Part shown: positions 50,073 through 58,877 of the stretch, in pieces
Position numbering within the stretch: position 1 is the first letter of the stretch
Layout: the number at the start of each line of letters is the position of its first letter
Source of the DNA: UBA1737 sp964474685
GTDB lineage: Bacteria > Bacillota_I > Bacilli_A > ML615J-28 > CAG-313
Assembly (NCBI GenBank): GCA_964474685.1
Contig: CAYYTE010000002.1
Coordinates: 1 to 59,791, forward strand
Reading direction: 5' to 3'
Length of the DNA stretch: 59,791 bases
The notes under the pieces: model-generated
Seen by the model: only the letters and a program-made list of their open reading frames with translations
Database searches by the model: none
Told to the model about the DNA's origin: nothing
Translations under genes and position numbers: made by a program

Positions 50073-50154
50073 TTACACCTTTTCTAAATATTATATGTAT
50101 ATATCATATCACTTTTAATGAAAAATTACTAATAAAAAAATATATTTATTATAA

Positions 50155-50183
50155 TGGACTTTTTTAGATTTATAAGGTATAAT
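50155..50183 (+). promoter_or_regulatory. Weak candidate promoter of pnuC
   Basis: TGGACT (50155-50160), 17-base spacer, TATAAT (50178-50183). A second TATAAT lies at 50150-50155 with no -35 box. Confidence 0.4.
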
Positions 50184-50216
50184 AAAATGAATAAAAAAAT
50201 AGAAAGACTGGGCATC

Positions 50217-51008
50217 ATGAAAGATAAAATTAAAAAAATATGGAAGAGTTTTAGTACCTATGAAAAGATTTGGTTCTTTTCTGTTATCTTCCTTACTATT
50301 ATTGTAGCTATTTTATTTCCATCAACCATTGATAATTTAGCGTTTAATCCTTTGCTAATTATGGGGCTGTATATTGCGGATGTATTTACGAATGCACTAT
50401 GTGAACTACTTATTAGTAAACAAAGTAAGTGGAACTTTATTGTTTCGTTATTTGTTGAAGTGATTGAAATTGTTACTTGCATTGTGATTGGGGAAAGATT
50501 TGCTACTATGGCAACTACTCTCTTTTTCTGGATTCCAATTGATATATTAAGTTTTATTAATTGGCGAAAACATACGGATAAAGATGATGGGAAAATTACT
50601 GTTGTACGGACGCTTAAGGGATATCAAGAAGTTCTAATTATTTTAGGAATTATTATTTGGACAGTAGGGATTGGATTTTTATTAACTACAATTGATACGG
50701 AAGGTATATTAGAAGCGGGTTCAATAGAAAAAAAGATTTGTTGTTATTTGGATGCGATGGTATCTGCGGTTGCTGTATGCAATGGGGTATTTATATTGCT
50801 TCGACTAAAGGAACAATGGATTGCTTGGTATATTGACGCAATCTTAGAAACTGTGATTAATATTTTATTAGGCCAATGGGTTTTATTGGTTCTTAAGGCT
50901 GCATATTTTACAAATACTACGTATGGTTATATAAAATGGAATAATTACATCAAAACACACCATACGAAAATTGAAGTGTTGCAATTTAAAAAAAAGAAAA
51001 ATGTGTAA
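50217..51008 (+). CDS. pnuC: PnuC-type nicotinamide riboside transporter
   Basis: 263 residues, seven or so membrane segments. Signatures: NPLLIMGLYIADVFTNALCELL, FWIPIDILSFINWRKHT (PnuC WxxW-type segment), and the C-terminal WIAWYIDAILETVINILLGQWVLLVLKAAYFTNTTYGYIKWNNYIK. Imports a vitamin B3 compound for NAD synthesis. The ATG at 50217 was preferred because the likely -10 box at 50178-50183 would put upstream in-frame ATGs (50154, 50187) at or before the transcript start; 50187 remains possible. No NAD riboswitch was seen upstream. NadR or a kinase partner is not in the window. Confidence 0.87.
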   Translation: MKDKIKKIWKSFSTYEKIWFFSVIFLTIIVAILFPSTIDNLAFNPLLIMGLYIADVFTNALCELLISKQSKWNFIVSLFVEVIEIVTCIVIGERFATMATTLFFWIPIDILSFINWRKHTDKDDGKITVVRTLKGYQEVLIILGIIIWTVGIGFLLTTIDTEGILEAGSIEKKICCYLDAMVSAVAVCNGVFILLRLKEQWIAWYIDAILETVINILLGQWVLLVLKAAYFTNTTYGYIKWNNYIKTHHTKIEVLQFKKKKNV

Positions 51009-51033
51009 ATTGATTTCGCACAATTATTTATTT

Positions 51034-51066
51034 AAGGTATCTATTTTTGATACCTTTTTCTTTTTG
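51034..51066 (+). terminator. Intrinsic terminator after pnuC
   Basis: AAGGTATC (51034-51041) and GATACCTT (51049-51056), followed by TTTCTTTTTG. Confidence 0.9.
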
Positions 51067-51077
51067 AAAACATTCAA

Positions 51078-51106
51078 TTGAAAAACATTTTGAATAATGA
51101 TATAAT
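51078..51106 (+). promoter_or_regulatory. Promoter of the sensory operon
   Basis: TTGAAA (51078-51083), 17-base spacer, TATAAT (51101-51106), 32 bases before the first ATG. Confidence 0.8.
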
Positions 51107-51138
51107 GAAGGTAAGAATAAGAAGAAAGGAAGAAAAAA

Positions 51139-52806
51139 ATGCATAATTTAGATGATAAATCTATATATTTTAAGAAATTAATTTGTTATATTACATTATT
51201 TCTTCTTGCGGGGGTACTTCAGTATACGGATAATTTAGTATTAAGTGTCCCACTTTCTACTTTTATGGGAGTAAGTGCACAATTAATCTTTATTTCTGTT
51301 GCACTTGCCTGGTCTATATCGATTGATTCAAGGATGATTTCCAAGAAATTAAAGTTTTGTATTTTGTTTTGTATTGGTCAAATTGTTTTGTGGCAAGTAC
51401 TAAGATTTACAAAATATAATTTGTTTAATTATGATGATACCATCAGACGTTATTTATGGTATGCCTATTATGTTCCTCAATTACTCGTTCCTTTATTTGT
51501 CTATATGTTAGCTGTTTATATTGTAAGGCCTAGCATCAAATTGTTTGATAAAAGGTTTATTTTACCATCCATTATATCAATTGTTTTAATTATTTTAATT
51601 TTTACAAATGATATTCATCAAACTGCTTTTAAGGTTACGGATCATTTTATTGATTGGAATAAGAACTATGAGCATGGGGTTACCTATTATATCGCAATGG
51701 TATATATTCTTGGGTTATTGATTTATAGTATAATTCTACTATTTAATAAGTGTAAAATATCATCTATGAAAAAGAAATTATGGATTCCTTTACTCATAGT
51801 GGCAATAGGAACACTTGTGACCTTGTTAAGTTTTCTAAATGTTATTTCCATTTATAAAGTTCCAGAATTATTTTGTTTAACCTTTGCATTAACAATTGAA
51901 AGTTGTATTGAAATTGGCTTTATACCTTCGAATTCAAATTATAATAAATTATTTTATCAATCAGGCATTCCTATGATGATTCTAGATGATAAAAATTCTA
52001 TTATATATGCTTCTCAATATGCTTTAAAATATGAATCCTTATTTAATGATAAAAGACTTGGTAAATCAAATGATTATTTGAATAATTTTAAGTTTAATTC
52101 TTTCTTAATTCATGGTGGGAGAGTAGAATGGATTGAGAATATAACGATTATTAATAATATGAATAAAAAACTTTTTGAGTTTTCGAACCAGTTATCAGAA
52201 GAAAATGAGTTGCTTGCTGCTGAATCAAGACTTAAAGAGAAAATGATTTCAACAATAACTGAAACAAACTTATATAATGAGATAAATAATCATATTAAGG
52301 ATAAAGTTGAACTTGTTGGAAAACTATTAACAGAGTGTCACGTGGATGATGCTGATTTCAAGCATAAGATATCTCATATTTGTGTTATTAATTCATTTAT
52401 CAAAAGAAGAAGCAATTTAGAGATTATCGGGACAAAAATGGGATTATTAAATTTGGATGAATTAAAGTACTCCATTCATGAATCCCTTGATTACTTGAGT
52501 GGCTGTAATATTATGGGAAATGTTACTGTAATAAATAATGGTGAATATAATTACAAAGATGTTATTGCATGTTATGAGTTTTTTGAACTTTTTGTTGAAC
52601 AATTAATACAATATCCTACTTCAATTTATGTTGTTTGTACAGGATACAATGATTTTTTTGAATTGAAGATCATTACTAGTTCTTTAAGTCCCGTTGTTTT
52701 TACCTTTATTACTGATTATGCAAATAAGGTTGATGAAGCACTTCATATTTCTACAGAAGAAGATTCTACGTATGTTGTACTTACCAAAAGAGGTGATGTA
52801 AGATGA
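51139..52806 (+). CDS. Seven-TM sensor protein, kinase-like (HisKA_7TM N-terminus, PAS, degenerate transmitter)
   Basis: 555 residues. Seven membrane segments in the first ~245 residues with YLWYAYYVPQLLVPLFVYMLAVYIV, the pattern of the HisKA_7TM sensor region. A PAS-like domain follows (about 270-335: KLFYQSGIPMMILDDKNSIIYAS), then a coiled coil (about 340-380). The C-terminal ~170 residues have the length and position of a transmitter but I find no HDxxG phospho-acceptor box or N/G boxes. It may be a pseudo-kinase that modulates the next protein. The stop overlaps the next start (ATGA). Confidence 0.7.
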   Translation: MHNLDDKSIYFKKLICYITLFLLAGVLQYTDNLVLSVPLSTFMGVSAQLIFISVALAWSISIDSRMISKKLKFCILFCIGQIVLWQVLRFTKYNLFNYDDTIRRYLWYAYYVPQLLVPLFVYMLAVYIVRPSIKLFDKRFILPSIISIVLIILIFTNDIHQTAFKVTDHFIDWNKNYEHGVTYYIAMVYILGLLIYSIILLFNKCKISSMKKKLWIPLLIVAIGTLVTLLSFLNVISIYKVPELFCLTFALTIESCIEIGFIPSNSNYNKLFYQSGIPMMILDDKNSIIYASQYALKYESLFNDKRLGKSNDYLNNFKFNSFLIHGGRVEWIENITIINNMNKKLFEFSNQLSEENELLAAESRLKEKMISTITETNLYNEINNHIKDKVELVGKLLTECHVDDADFKHKISHICVINSFIKRRSNLEIIGTKMGLLNLDELKYSIHESLDYLSGCNIMGNVTVINNGEYNYKDVIACYEFFELFVEQLIQYPTSIYVVCTGYNDFFELKIITSSLSPVVFTFITDYANKVDEALHISTEEDSTYVVLTKRGDVR

Positions 52807-54101
52807 TTCTGTTTGGAGATTTAAACACGATTTTTCAAGGTGTTTTTCTAGTATTCCTCTTAATTCTTGTATTAGCTTCCATAGTTTCTATACTTGTTGT
52901 TTTCCAACATGGAATGAGAAAATTATATCTATTTGGTGGGGTTGGTTTATTCTTAATTTCCTTTTCCTTATTTTTTCTCGTTTTATGTGATTATAATTCA
53001 ATGAACGAGTTAAATAAAAGTAATTTTTGTTTGTTGATTCATAATACTCCTTTATTGTTCCTATGGATTGTTTTGATAATTGTTCTTATTGCTATTTCTT
53101 TTTTGTATTACAAGATATTTCGTTATTATAAAAAGAATATTACTAAAACTTCGATTAAAGAAAGTATTGATCATTTACCTATGGGGCTTTGTTATTATTC
53201 ACTAGATGGACAAATTATTTTGAAGAATAAGATTATGAATGATATTTGCACGTGTCTTTTTAATCAAGCTTTATTAAATGGCAGTGAGTTCTTTAATGAA
53301 ATTATTAATTTGAACAAAAAGGACGTAGACAGTTTTGATGAAAATATTGTTCACATTGCGACTTGTAAAGACAAAAGGGTATTTAACATCGAAAGAAAAC
53401 TTTTAAAGGTAGATAATACGGATGTATATTTAATCGTGGCAAAAGAGATTACACATGAGTTTGAATTAAATGGAATGCTGGAAAGAAAAAAGCAAATTCT
53501 TTCGAATATGAATTTAAGGCTTTTAAAGTACAATGAAAATGTAGTTGAGTTAACGAGAGATAAAGAAATTTTGTTAGCAAAGATCCATATTCATGATGAA
53601 TTAGGAAAATTATTATTAATGGCAAAGCGAACAATGGTTCAATCAACTATTCAAGAAAGACTTGATTTAATTTCAACACTTAATAAAAATAACACGCTAT
53701 TATCAAAAGATTTAAAACCATCAAATAGTTTTGATGATTTTCTAGAAAATTCTAGAAAGATTGGATTAAGTGTTGATATTAAAGGAATTTGTGACACTGT
53801 TACAATAACGAACGACATATTTCTTACTGCATTGAAAGAATGTGCAACGAATGCGGTTTCTCATGCAAATGCATATCATTTGTTTGTAGAATTCATTCAA
53901 ATTGAAAAAAAGCAGGGAATAGTGATTACAAATGATGGTGAAATTCCCACTCAAGACATTGTAGAAAAGGGTGGATTATTATCGCTTCGGCGTTTAGTGA
54001 AAAATAACTGTGGGACGATGATAATTTCATCCCAACCTGTTTTCAAATTATCGATTTATCTGGAGGAACAAAATGGACAAGATAAAAATACTCGTTGTTG
54101 A
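52803..54101 (+). CDS. Membrane histidine kinase (PAS, HisKA_3-like, HATPase)
   Basis: 432 residues. Three membrane segments in the first ~105 residues, a PAS-like domain (about 118-220: SIDHLPMGLCYYSLDGQIILKN), and a NarX/DesK-type transmitter: H264 in IHIHDELGKLL is the probable phosphorylated His, NAVSHANA the N-box-like helix (LKECATNAVSHANAYH) and ITNDGE the G1-like loop. Partner of the NarL-type regulator that overlaps its 3' end by 29 bases. Signal unknown; position before lactate/malate genes suggests an organic acid. Confidence 0.8.
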   Translation: MILFGDLNTIFQGVFLVFLLILVLASIVSILVVFQHGMRKLYLFGGVGLFLISFSLFFLVLCDYNSMNELNKSNFCLLIHNTPLLFLWIVLIIVLIAISFLYYKIFRYYKKNITKTSIKESIDHLPMGLCYYSLDGQIILKNKIMNDICTCLFNQALLNGSEFFNEIINLNKKDVDSFDENIVHIATCKDKRVFNIERKLLKVDNTDVYLIVAKEITHEFELNGMLERKKQILSNMNLRLLKYNENVVELTRDKEILLAKIHIHDELGKLLLMAKRTMVQSTIQERLDLISTLNKNNTLLSKDLKPSNSFDDFLENSRKIGLSVDIKGICDTVTITNDIFLTALKECATNAVSHANAYHLFVEFIQIEKKQGIVITNDGEIPTQDIVEKGGLLSLRRLVKNNCGTMIISSQPVFKLSIYLEEQNGQDKNTRC

Positions 54102-54732
54102 AGATGGAACAATGCAAAGACAATTATTCGAAATGTTTATTAAGGAAACCTCGAATCTTGAATGTATTGGAACCCTAGATGATGCAAGTTTTGCCTATTC
54201 TTTTTGTAAAAGAAACCCTGTAGATTTAGTTCTCATGGATGTTGTTACAAAAGGTGACACAAATGGTTTAGAAACATCTTCACTTATTAAAAAGGAAATG
54301 CCTCATATTAAAATAATTATTGTTACATCGATGCCGGAAGTTTCTTATATTCAAAGAGCAAAAACGATTGGCGTTGAGGGCTTTTGGTATAAGGAAGTAG
54401 TGGATGAACCGATAATTTCTCTTATCAATCGCGTGATAAAAGGAGAACTTGTTTATCCGGATTCGACCCCTTTGTTATCTTTAGGAAATGCTTTAAGTTC
54501 TGACTTTACCGAAAGAGAATTAGAAGTATTAAGAGAGATGAGTGGGGGACTAACAAATAGTCAAATTGCACAAAAATTATTTATGTCAGTTGCTACTGTA
54601 AAACTGCATATTCTTAAGATGCTTCAGAAAACAGGATTTCATAATCGAACGGAACTATCAGTAAAAGCGAGTGAAAGTGGAATTGTAATATATGAAGGAA
54701 AAAGGGATTACTCAAGTGATATGGAAGAATAG
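54073..54732 (+). CDS. NarL/LuxR-type response regulator
   Basis: 219 residues. Receiver domain with acidic pocket (VVEDG), phospho-acceptor D56 (LVLMDVV), Thr in IIVTSMPE and Lys in FWYKEV; the C-terminal LuxR-type HTH reads FTERELEVLREMSGGLTNSQIAQKLFMSVATVKLHILKMLQKTGFHNRTELSVKA. GGAGGAA lies just before the ATG within the kinase gene. Probably controls the divergent-free downstream operon starting at 54969; the 236-base spacer contains candidate operators. Confidence 0.93.
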   Translation: MDKIKILVVEDGTMQRQLFEMFIKETSNLECIGTLDDASFAYSFCKRNPVDLVLMDVVTKGDTNGLETSSLIKKEMPHIKIIIVTSMPEVSYIQRAKTIGVEGFWYKEVVDEPIISLINRVIKGELVYPDSTPLLSLGNALSSDFTERELEVLREMSGGLTNSQIAQKLFMSVATVKLHILKMLQKTGFHNRTELSVKASESGIVIYEGKRDYSSDMEE

Positions 54733-54794
54733 AATTGTTATATATAGGAAATAATCAATAAACAATTGTTATTATTTGATAGCATTTTTTAGTC

Positions 54795-54826
54795 AATTCT
54801 ATATGGTTTTTTTGAAAAATAGAATT
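54795..54826. promoter_or_regulatory. Inverted repeat in the regulator-dehydrogenase spacer
   Basis: AATTCTAT (54795-54802) and ATAGAATT (54819-54826), perfect 8-base arms 16 bases apart. With the palindrome AACAATTGTT at 54761-54770 it is a candidate site for the NarL-type regulator, or a weak hairpin terminating the sensory operon. Low certainty. Confidence 0.3.
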
Positions 54827-54905
54827 TATTATTAATTAATTTGATAAAACTTCACAATTTATTCAACAAGTTTTAAAATAGTGCAAGATTGTAAAAATTT
54901 TGTAG

Positions 54906-54921
54906 GTGAAACCGATTGCAA
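54906..54921 (+). promoter_or_regulatory. CcpA catabolite-responsive (cre) site
   Basis: GTGAAACCGATTGCAA fits the cre consensus WTGNAANCGNWNNCWW at 15 of 16 positions (first base G instead of W) and covers the -35 box, the layout for repression by CcpA. Confidence 0.65.
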
Positions 54922-54944
54922 AATAAATTGATTAATGATAGAAT
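54916..54944 (+). promoter_or_regulatory. Promoter of the malate/lactate operon
   Basis: TTGCAA (54916-54921), 17-base spacer, TAGAAT (54939-54944) with extended TGA, 25 bases before the ATG. Confidence 0.7.
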
Positions 54945-54968
54945 ATAAAGAAAGAAAGGTGGAAATAT

Positions 54969-56093
54969 ATGGCATATTATTATTATTCTCATGAATTGCT
55001 CGACAAGTTTTGTATGGAAGCATTTCAAAAATTTGGATTTAACAAATCGGAAAGCAGAATCATTTCTGATGTTCTATTGATGTCGGATGATTTTGGCATT
55101 GAATCACACGGTATGCAACGTCTCGTAAGATATCACAAAGGAATTGAAAGTGGTATGATAAAAGTAGACGCAAAACCGGAAGTTGTGTTCGAAACGCCTG
55201 TTAGTGCTGTTATTGATGGACATTCAGGTATGGGGCAATTAATTGGTCGCTTTGCTATGGATAAAGCAATTGAAAAAGCAAAGAAATCAGGGGTTGGTAT
55301 TGTTAGTGTTCGTAATTCAAATCACTATGGTATTGCGGGGTATTATTCAAGATTAGCGATGGAACAAGGGTTAATTGGGTTCTCTTGTACAAACTCTGAA
55401 GCAATCATGGTTCCTACATTTGGTAAGAAAGCTATGCTTGGTTCAAATCCTATTGCATGTAGCGCACCAGCGGAACCTTATCCTTTCTCTTTTGACGCAT
55501 CCACTACGGTTGTTACAAGAGGAAAACTTGAAATGTATAATAAAATGGGGGAACCTTTACCAATCGGTTGGGCGGTAAATAAAGAAGGAAATCCTTCAAC
55601 AGACGCCTCGGAAGTTCTTGGAAACATTAAAGCTCATGAAGGCGGTGGAATTGTTCCACTCGGTGGTCCAACAGAACAATTAGGTGGTCATAAAGGTTAT
55701 GGTTATGGTATGCTTTGTGAATTATTCTCATCTATATTATCACAAGGAGTAACATCCGCTCATACAATGCAAGATGGAAAGTCGGGAATTTGTCATGGAT
55801 TTGTGGCAATTAATCCTCAATTCTTTGGCGATAGTGAAGCAATTAAGAAGCACTTTAGCGAATACTTGAATGAGTTAAGAGAAAGTCCAAAAGCTAATGG
55901 GGCTGAAAAGATTTATACACATGGTGAAAAAGAAATGGAAGCTGTGGCTGTTGTGAAAGAAAAAGGAATTCCTGTAAACGATAAAACAGTTAAAGAAATG
56001 ATTGACATGGCTAATTATTTAGGTATGGATGCTAAAGCATATTTTGGTGATTTTGATTATCAAAAAGATGCTAATTTTAAGAGTAGTTATTAG
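54969..56093 (+). CDS. Malate/L-lactate dehydrogenase, Ldh2 family
   Basis: 374 residues. Ldh_2/YlbC-type NAD(P)-dependent 2-hydroxyacid dehydrogenase, unrelated to classical LDH/MDH. Family stretches: DDFGIESHGMQRLVRY, RNSNHYGIAGYYSRLAMEQGLIGFSCTNSEAIMVPTFGKKAMLGSNPIA, PFSFDASTTVVTRGKLEMYNKMGEPLPIGWAVNKEGNPSTDASEVL, GHKGYGYGMLCELFSSILSQG. Substrate may be malate, L-lactate or a related hydroxyacid; with malic enzyme and LarA in the same operon, malate or lactate is most likely. AAAGGTGG precedes the ATG. Confidence 0.9.
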   Translation: MAYYYYSHELLDKFCMEAFQKFGFNKSESRIISDVLLMSDDFGIESHGMQRLVRYHKGIESGMIKVDAKPEVVFETPVSAVIDGHSGMGQLIGRFAMDKAIEKAKKSGVGIVSVRNSNHYGIAGYYSRLAMEQGLIGFSCTNSEAIMVPTFGKKAMLGSNPIACSAPAEPYPFSFDASTTVVTRGKLEMYNKMGEPLPIGWAVNKEGNPSTDASEVLGNIKAHEGGGIVPLGGPTEQLGGHKGYGYGMLCELFSSILSQGVTSAHTMQDGKSGICHGFVAINPQFFGDSEAIKKHFSEYLNELRESPKANGAEKIYTHGEKEMEAVAVVKEKGIPVNDKTVKEMIDMANYLGMDAKAYFGDFDYQKDANFKSSY

Positions 56094-56111
56094 AATAGAG
56101 AAGAGGATATT

Positions 56112-57293
56112 ATGGCAGATAAAACAGTATATGAAAAGAGTCTAGAGCTTCATGAAGCTCATCATGGAAAGATTGAAGTTATTTCAAAAGTACCTGTAAC
56201 GAACCGAGAGGAGTTATCACTTGCATACACTCCAGGAGTAGCTGAACCTTGTAGAAAGATTGCGGCGAACCCTACGGATGTTTATAAATATACATCCAAG
56301 GGAAACTTAGTAGCTGTTGTATCGGATGGTACAGCTGTATTAGGACTTGGTGATATTGGACCTTTAGCAGGTATGCCTGTTATGGAAGGTAAAGCAATAT
56401 TATTTAAGGAGTTTGCTAATATTGATGCTTTCCCTATATGTTTAGATACTAAAAATGTAGATGAAATCGTTGAAACGGTAAAAAGAATTGCTCCTTGTTT
56501 TGGTGGTATCAATTTGGAAGATATTTCAGCTCCACGTTGTTTTGAAGTCGAAGCAAGACTTAAAAAAGAACTTGATATTCCTGTATTCCATGATGACCAA
56601 CATGGTACCGCAATTGTTGTATGTGCGGGTTTATTAAATGCTTTAAAAGTTGTTCATAAAAAGATGGAAGATATTCATGTTGTGATTAATGGTGCCGGTT
56701 CCGCAGGTATTTCCATTTGCAAGTTGTTATTACAATTTGGCTGTGGAGATGTTGTATTAGTCGATCGTAAAGGTGCATTATGTACTGGAGAAGATTGGAT
56801 GAATCCTGCTCAAGCTGCAATGGCTGAGGTAACGAATAAACATAAACAAAGAGGAATGTTAAAAGAAATAATTAAATCAAAAGATGTGTTTATTGGTGTA
56901 TCCGCTCCGAACTTAGTTGATTCAGAAATGGTACGTACTATGGCTAAAGATGCGATTATCTTTGCAATGGCAAATCCTACACCAGAAATTATGCCGGATG
57001 TGGCTAAAGCAGGTGGTGCTCGAATTGTGGCAACGGGAAGATCTGATTTCCCTAACCAAATTAACAATGTTCTTGTGTTCCCTGGTATTTTTAGAGGTGC
57101 ATTAGATGTTCGTGCAACAGGAATTACTGAAGAAATGAAACTTGCTGCAAGTCGTGCAATTGCATCTTTAATTACACCTGAAGAATTACATGAAGATTAT
57201 ATAATTCCATCTCCATTTGACAAACGTGTATGTGATGTTGTCGCAAAAGAAGTTGGACGAGTAGCTCGTGAACAAGGAATTGCTCGTAATTAA
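56112..57293 (+). CDS. NAD(P)-dependent malic enzyme
   Basis: 393 residues, the short bacterial form. Oxidative decarboxylation of malate to pyruvate and CO2. TPGVAEPCRKIAANP, GNLVAVVSDGTAVLGLGDIGPLAGMPVMEGKAILFKEFANIDAFPICLDT (catalytic and metal-binding region), NLEDISAPRCFEVE, FHDDQHGTAIVV and the NAD loop INGAGSAGISICKLL are all present; MANPTPEIMPD near the end. GAAGAGGATA precedes the ATG, 18 bases after the dehydrogenase. With the Ldh2 enzyme it links malate to pyruvate. Confidence 0.95.
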   Translation: MADKTVYEKSLELHEAHHGKIEVISKVPVTNREELSLAYTPGVAEPCRKIAANPTDVYKYTSKGNLVAVVSDGTAVLGLGDIGPLAGMPVMEGKAILFKEFANIDAFPICLDTKNVDEIVETVKRIAPCFGGINLEDISAPRCFEVEARLKKELDIPVFHDDQHGTAIVVCAGLLNALKVVHKKMEDIHVVINGAGSAGISICKLLLQFGCGDVVLVDRKGALCTGEDWMNPAQAAMAEVTNKHKQRGMLKEIIKSKDVFIGVSAPNLVDSEMVRTMAKDAIIFAMANPTPEIMPDVAKAGGARIVATGRSDFPNQINNVLVFPGIFRGALDVRATGITEEMKLAASRAIASLITPEELHEDYIIPSPFDKRVCDVVAKEVGRVAREQGIARN

Positions 57294-57308
57294 AGAAAGG
57301 ATATAAAA

Positions 57309-58583
57309 ATGGCATATTTTCAATTGCCTTATTATAAAGGATATCTTGATTGTACAATTCCTGATGAACTGGTTGCGGGAGAGTTGGTTTCAAAAACCGA
57401 AAGCTTCAAAGTAGATGATACTGAGGAGAACCTTGTACGAAAGGCACTTCAAAATCCAATTGCTTCTCTTCCTCTTGCAATACTGGCAAAAGAAAAAAAG
57501 CATATTGTTATTATTTCTAGTGATCATACAAGGCCTGTTCCAAGCAAGATTACTATGCCGCTCTTATTAGAGGAAATTAGAAAATATAATCCATCCGTAA
57601 AGATTTCAATATTAGTTGCTACGGGTATGCATCGACCTTCTACAAAAGAAGAACTAATTAATAAATATGGAGAAAAGATTGTTCGCGAAGAAGAAATTAT
57701 TATTCATGATGCTTATGATGATAATAATATGACATTTATGGGTATTTTACCATCAGGTGGTGAATTATGGATTAATTCTTTAGTGAATCAAGCGGATTTA
57801 TTAATTAGCGAAGGCTTTATTGAACCTCATTTCTTTGCTGGATTTTCAGGAGGTAGAAAATCTGTTTTACCTGGAATTGCTTCAAAGAAAACTGTTTTGT
57901 GGAATCATTCCGCAAGGATGATTGGATCATCTTTTGCTAGAGCGGGAAGTACGGATAATAATCCGATTCACAAGGATATGTTATTCGCCGCAAAGAAAGC
58001 AAAACTTGCATTTATATTGAATGTTGTTTTAAACGGACAAAAGAAGATTATTAAAGCTTTTGCGGGAGATTTAGAAGCTACTCATAAATATGGGTGTGAT
58101 TTTGTAAAATCTATTGCACAAGTAGAACCGATATTTTCGGATATTGTTATTACAACCAATGGTGGATACCCACTCGATCAAAATATATACCAAACGGTAA
58201 AAGGAATGACTGCTGGTGAAGCTTGTGTGAACAAAGGTGGAGTGATTATTATTTGCTCTTCCTGTTGTGATGGAACCGGTGGTGACTCCCTCTATAAGAT
58301 ACTCAGTGAAGCGAAGTCGGGGGAAGAAGCATATAATAATATTTTAGCAATTTCCTCAAGTGATACTAAGTTTGACCAGTGGGAAGCACAAATTCTTGCT
58401 AGAGTTTTATGTAAAGCGACAGTAATATTAGTATCTACTCATTGTGACCCTAAACTAATCACAGATATGCATATGGTACATGCTTCTTCAGTGGATGAAG
58501 CAATTTGTAAAGCAAGAAGTATTGTAGGTAATGAAAAACACATAACAGTAATTCCGGATGGGATTAGCGTTATCTTTAAATAG
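57309..58583 (+). CDS. larA: Lactate racemase LarA family (nickel-pincer enzyme)
   Basis: 424 residues. Interconverts D- and L-lactate or similar 2-hydroxyacids with the nickel-pincer nucleotide cofactor. All key residues are present at the same numbers as in the Lactobacillus plantarum enzyme: H108 (ATGMHRPS), H174 (IEPHFFAGF), cofactor-bearing K184 (SGGRKSVLPG) and H200 (WNHSARM); DHTRPVPS near residue 75 is also typical. The cofactor genes larB, larC and larE are not in the window. LarA homologues differ in substrate, so malate or other hydroxyacids are possible. Last gene of the operon; AAAGAAAGGA precedes the ATG. Confidence 0.9.
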   Translation: MAYFQLPYYKGYLDCTIPDELVAGELVSKTESFKVDDTEENLVRKALQNPIASLPLAILAKEKKHIVIISSDHTRPVPSKITMPLLLEEIRKYNPSVKISILVATGMHRPSTKEELINKYGEKIVREEEIIIHDAYDDNNMTFMGILPSGGELWINSLVNQADLLISEGFIEPHFFAGFSGGRKSVLPGIASKKTVLWNHSARMIGSSFARAGSTDNNPIHKDMLFAAKKAKLAFILNVVLNGQKKIIKAFAGDLEATHKYGCDFVKSIAQVEPIFSDIVITTNGGYPLDQNIYQTVKGMTAGEACVNKGGVIIICSSCCDGTGGDSLYKILSEAKSGEEAYNNILAISSSDTKFDQWEAQILARVLCKATVILVSTHCDPKLITDMHMVHASSVDEAICKARSIVGNEKHITVIPDGISVIFK

Positions 58584-58593
58584 ATTACATTTG

Positions 58594-58639
58594 GATACTT
58601 CTATAAGAATTTTGTTTTTATAGAAGTATCAATTTTAAA
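58594..58639 (+). terminator. Terminator-like hairpin after larA
   Basis: GATACTTCTATA (58594-58605) and TATAGAAGTATC (58619-58630) form a perfect 12-bp stem; the tail AATTTTAAAA is only a short T run. Confidence 0.75.
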
Positions 58640-58670
58640 AAATAAATAAGATATTGTTAAGTCATATCTT

Positions 58671-58699
58671 TTGACAAAAATATAGAAAAATAGTATAAT
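58671..58699 (+). promoter_or_regulatory. rRNA promoter P1
   Basis: Perfect TTGACA (58671-58676), 17-base spacer, perfect TATAAT (58694-58699). Confidence 0.9.
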
Positions 58700-58772
58700 A
58701 TATAAGGCTAAAAAAGAAACGGATAGCGTTGGCTATGGGATATTTTTTAGTGAAATTGGTAAATCATAATTC

Positions 58773-58801
58773 TTGACAAAATTTTAGGGTTTTGATATAC
58801 T
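58773..58801 (+). promoter_or_regulatory. rRNA promoter P2
   Basis: TTGACA (58773-58778), 17-base spacer, TATACT (58796-58801) with extended TGA; 102 bases downstream of P1. Tandem promoters are typical of rRNA operons. Confidence 0.88.
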
Positions 58802-58810
58802 ATACAAGAC

Positions 58811-58847
58811 GCATCTTTTTAGATGCTGAATTTGATCTTTGAAAACT
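58811..58847 (+). promoter_or_regulatory. rRNA antitermination boxB-boxA
   Basis: boxB-like hairpin GCATCT-TTTT-AGATGC (58811-58826), then the boxA-type TGATCTTTGAAAACT (58833-58847), as in Bacillus rRNA leaders. Confidence 0.8.
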
Positions 58848-58877
58848 GAACACAACACAAAGAGCTATGGATAAATT

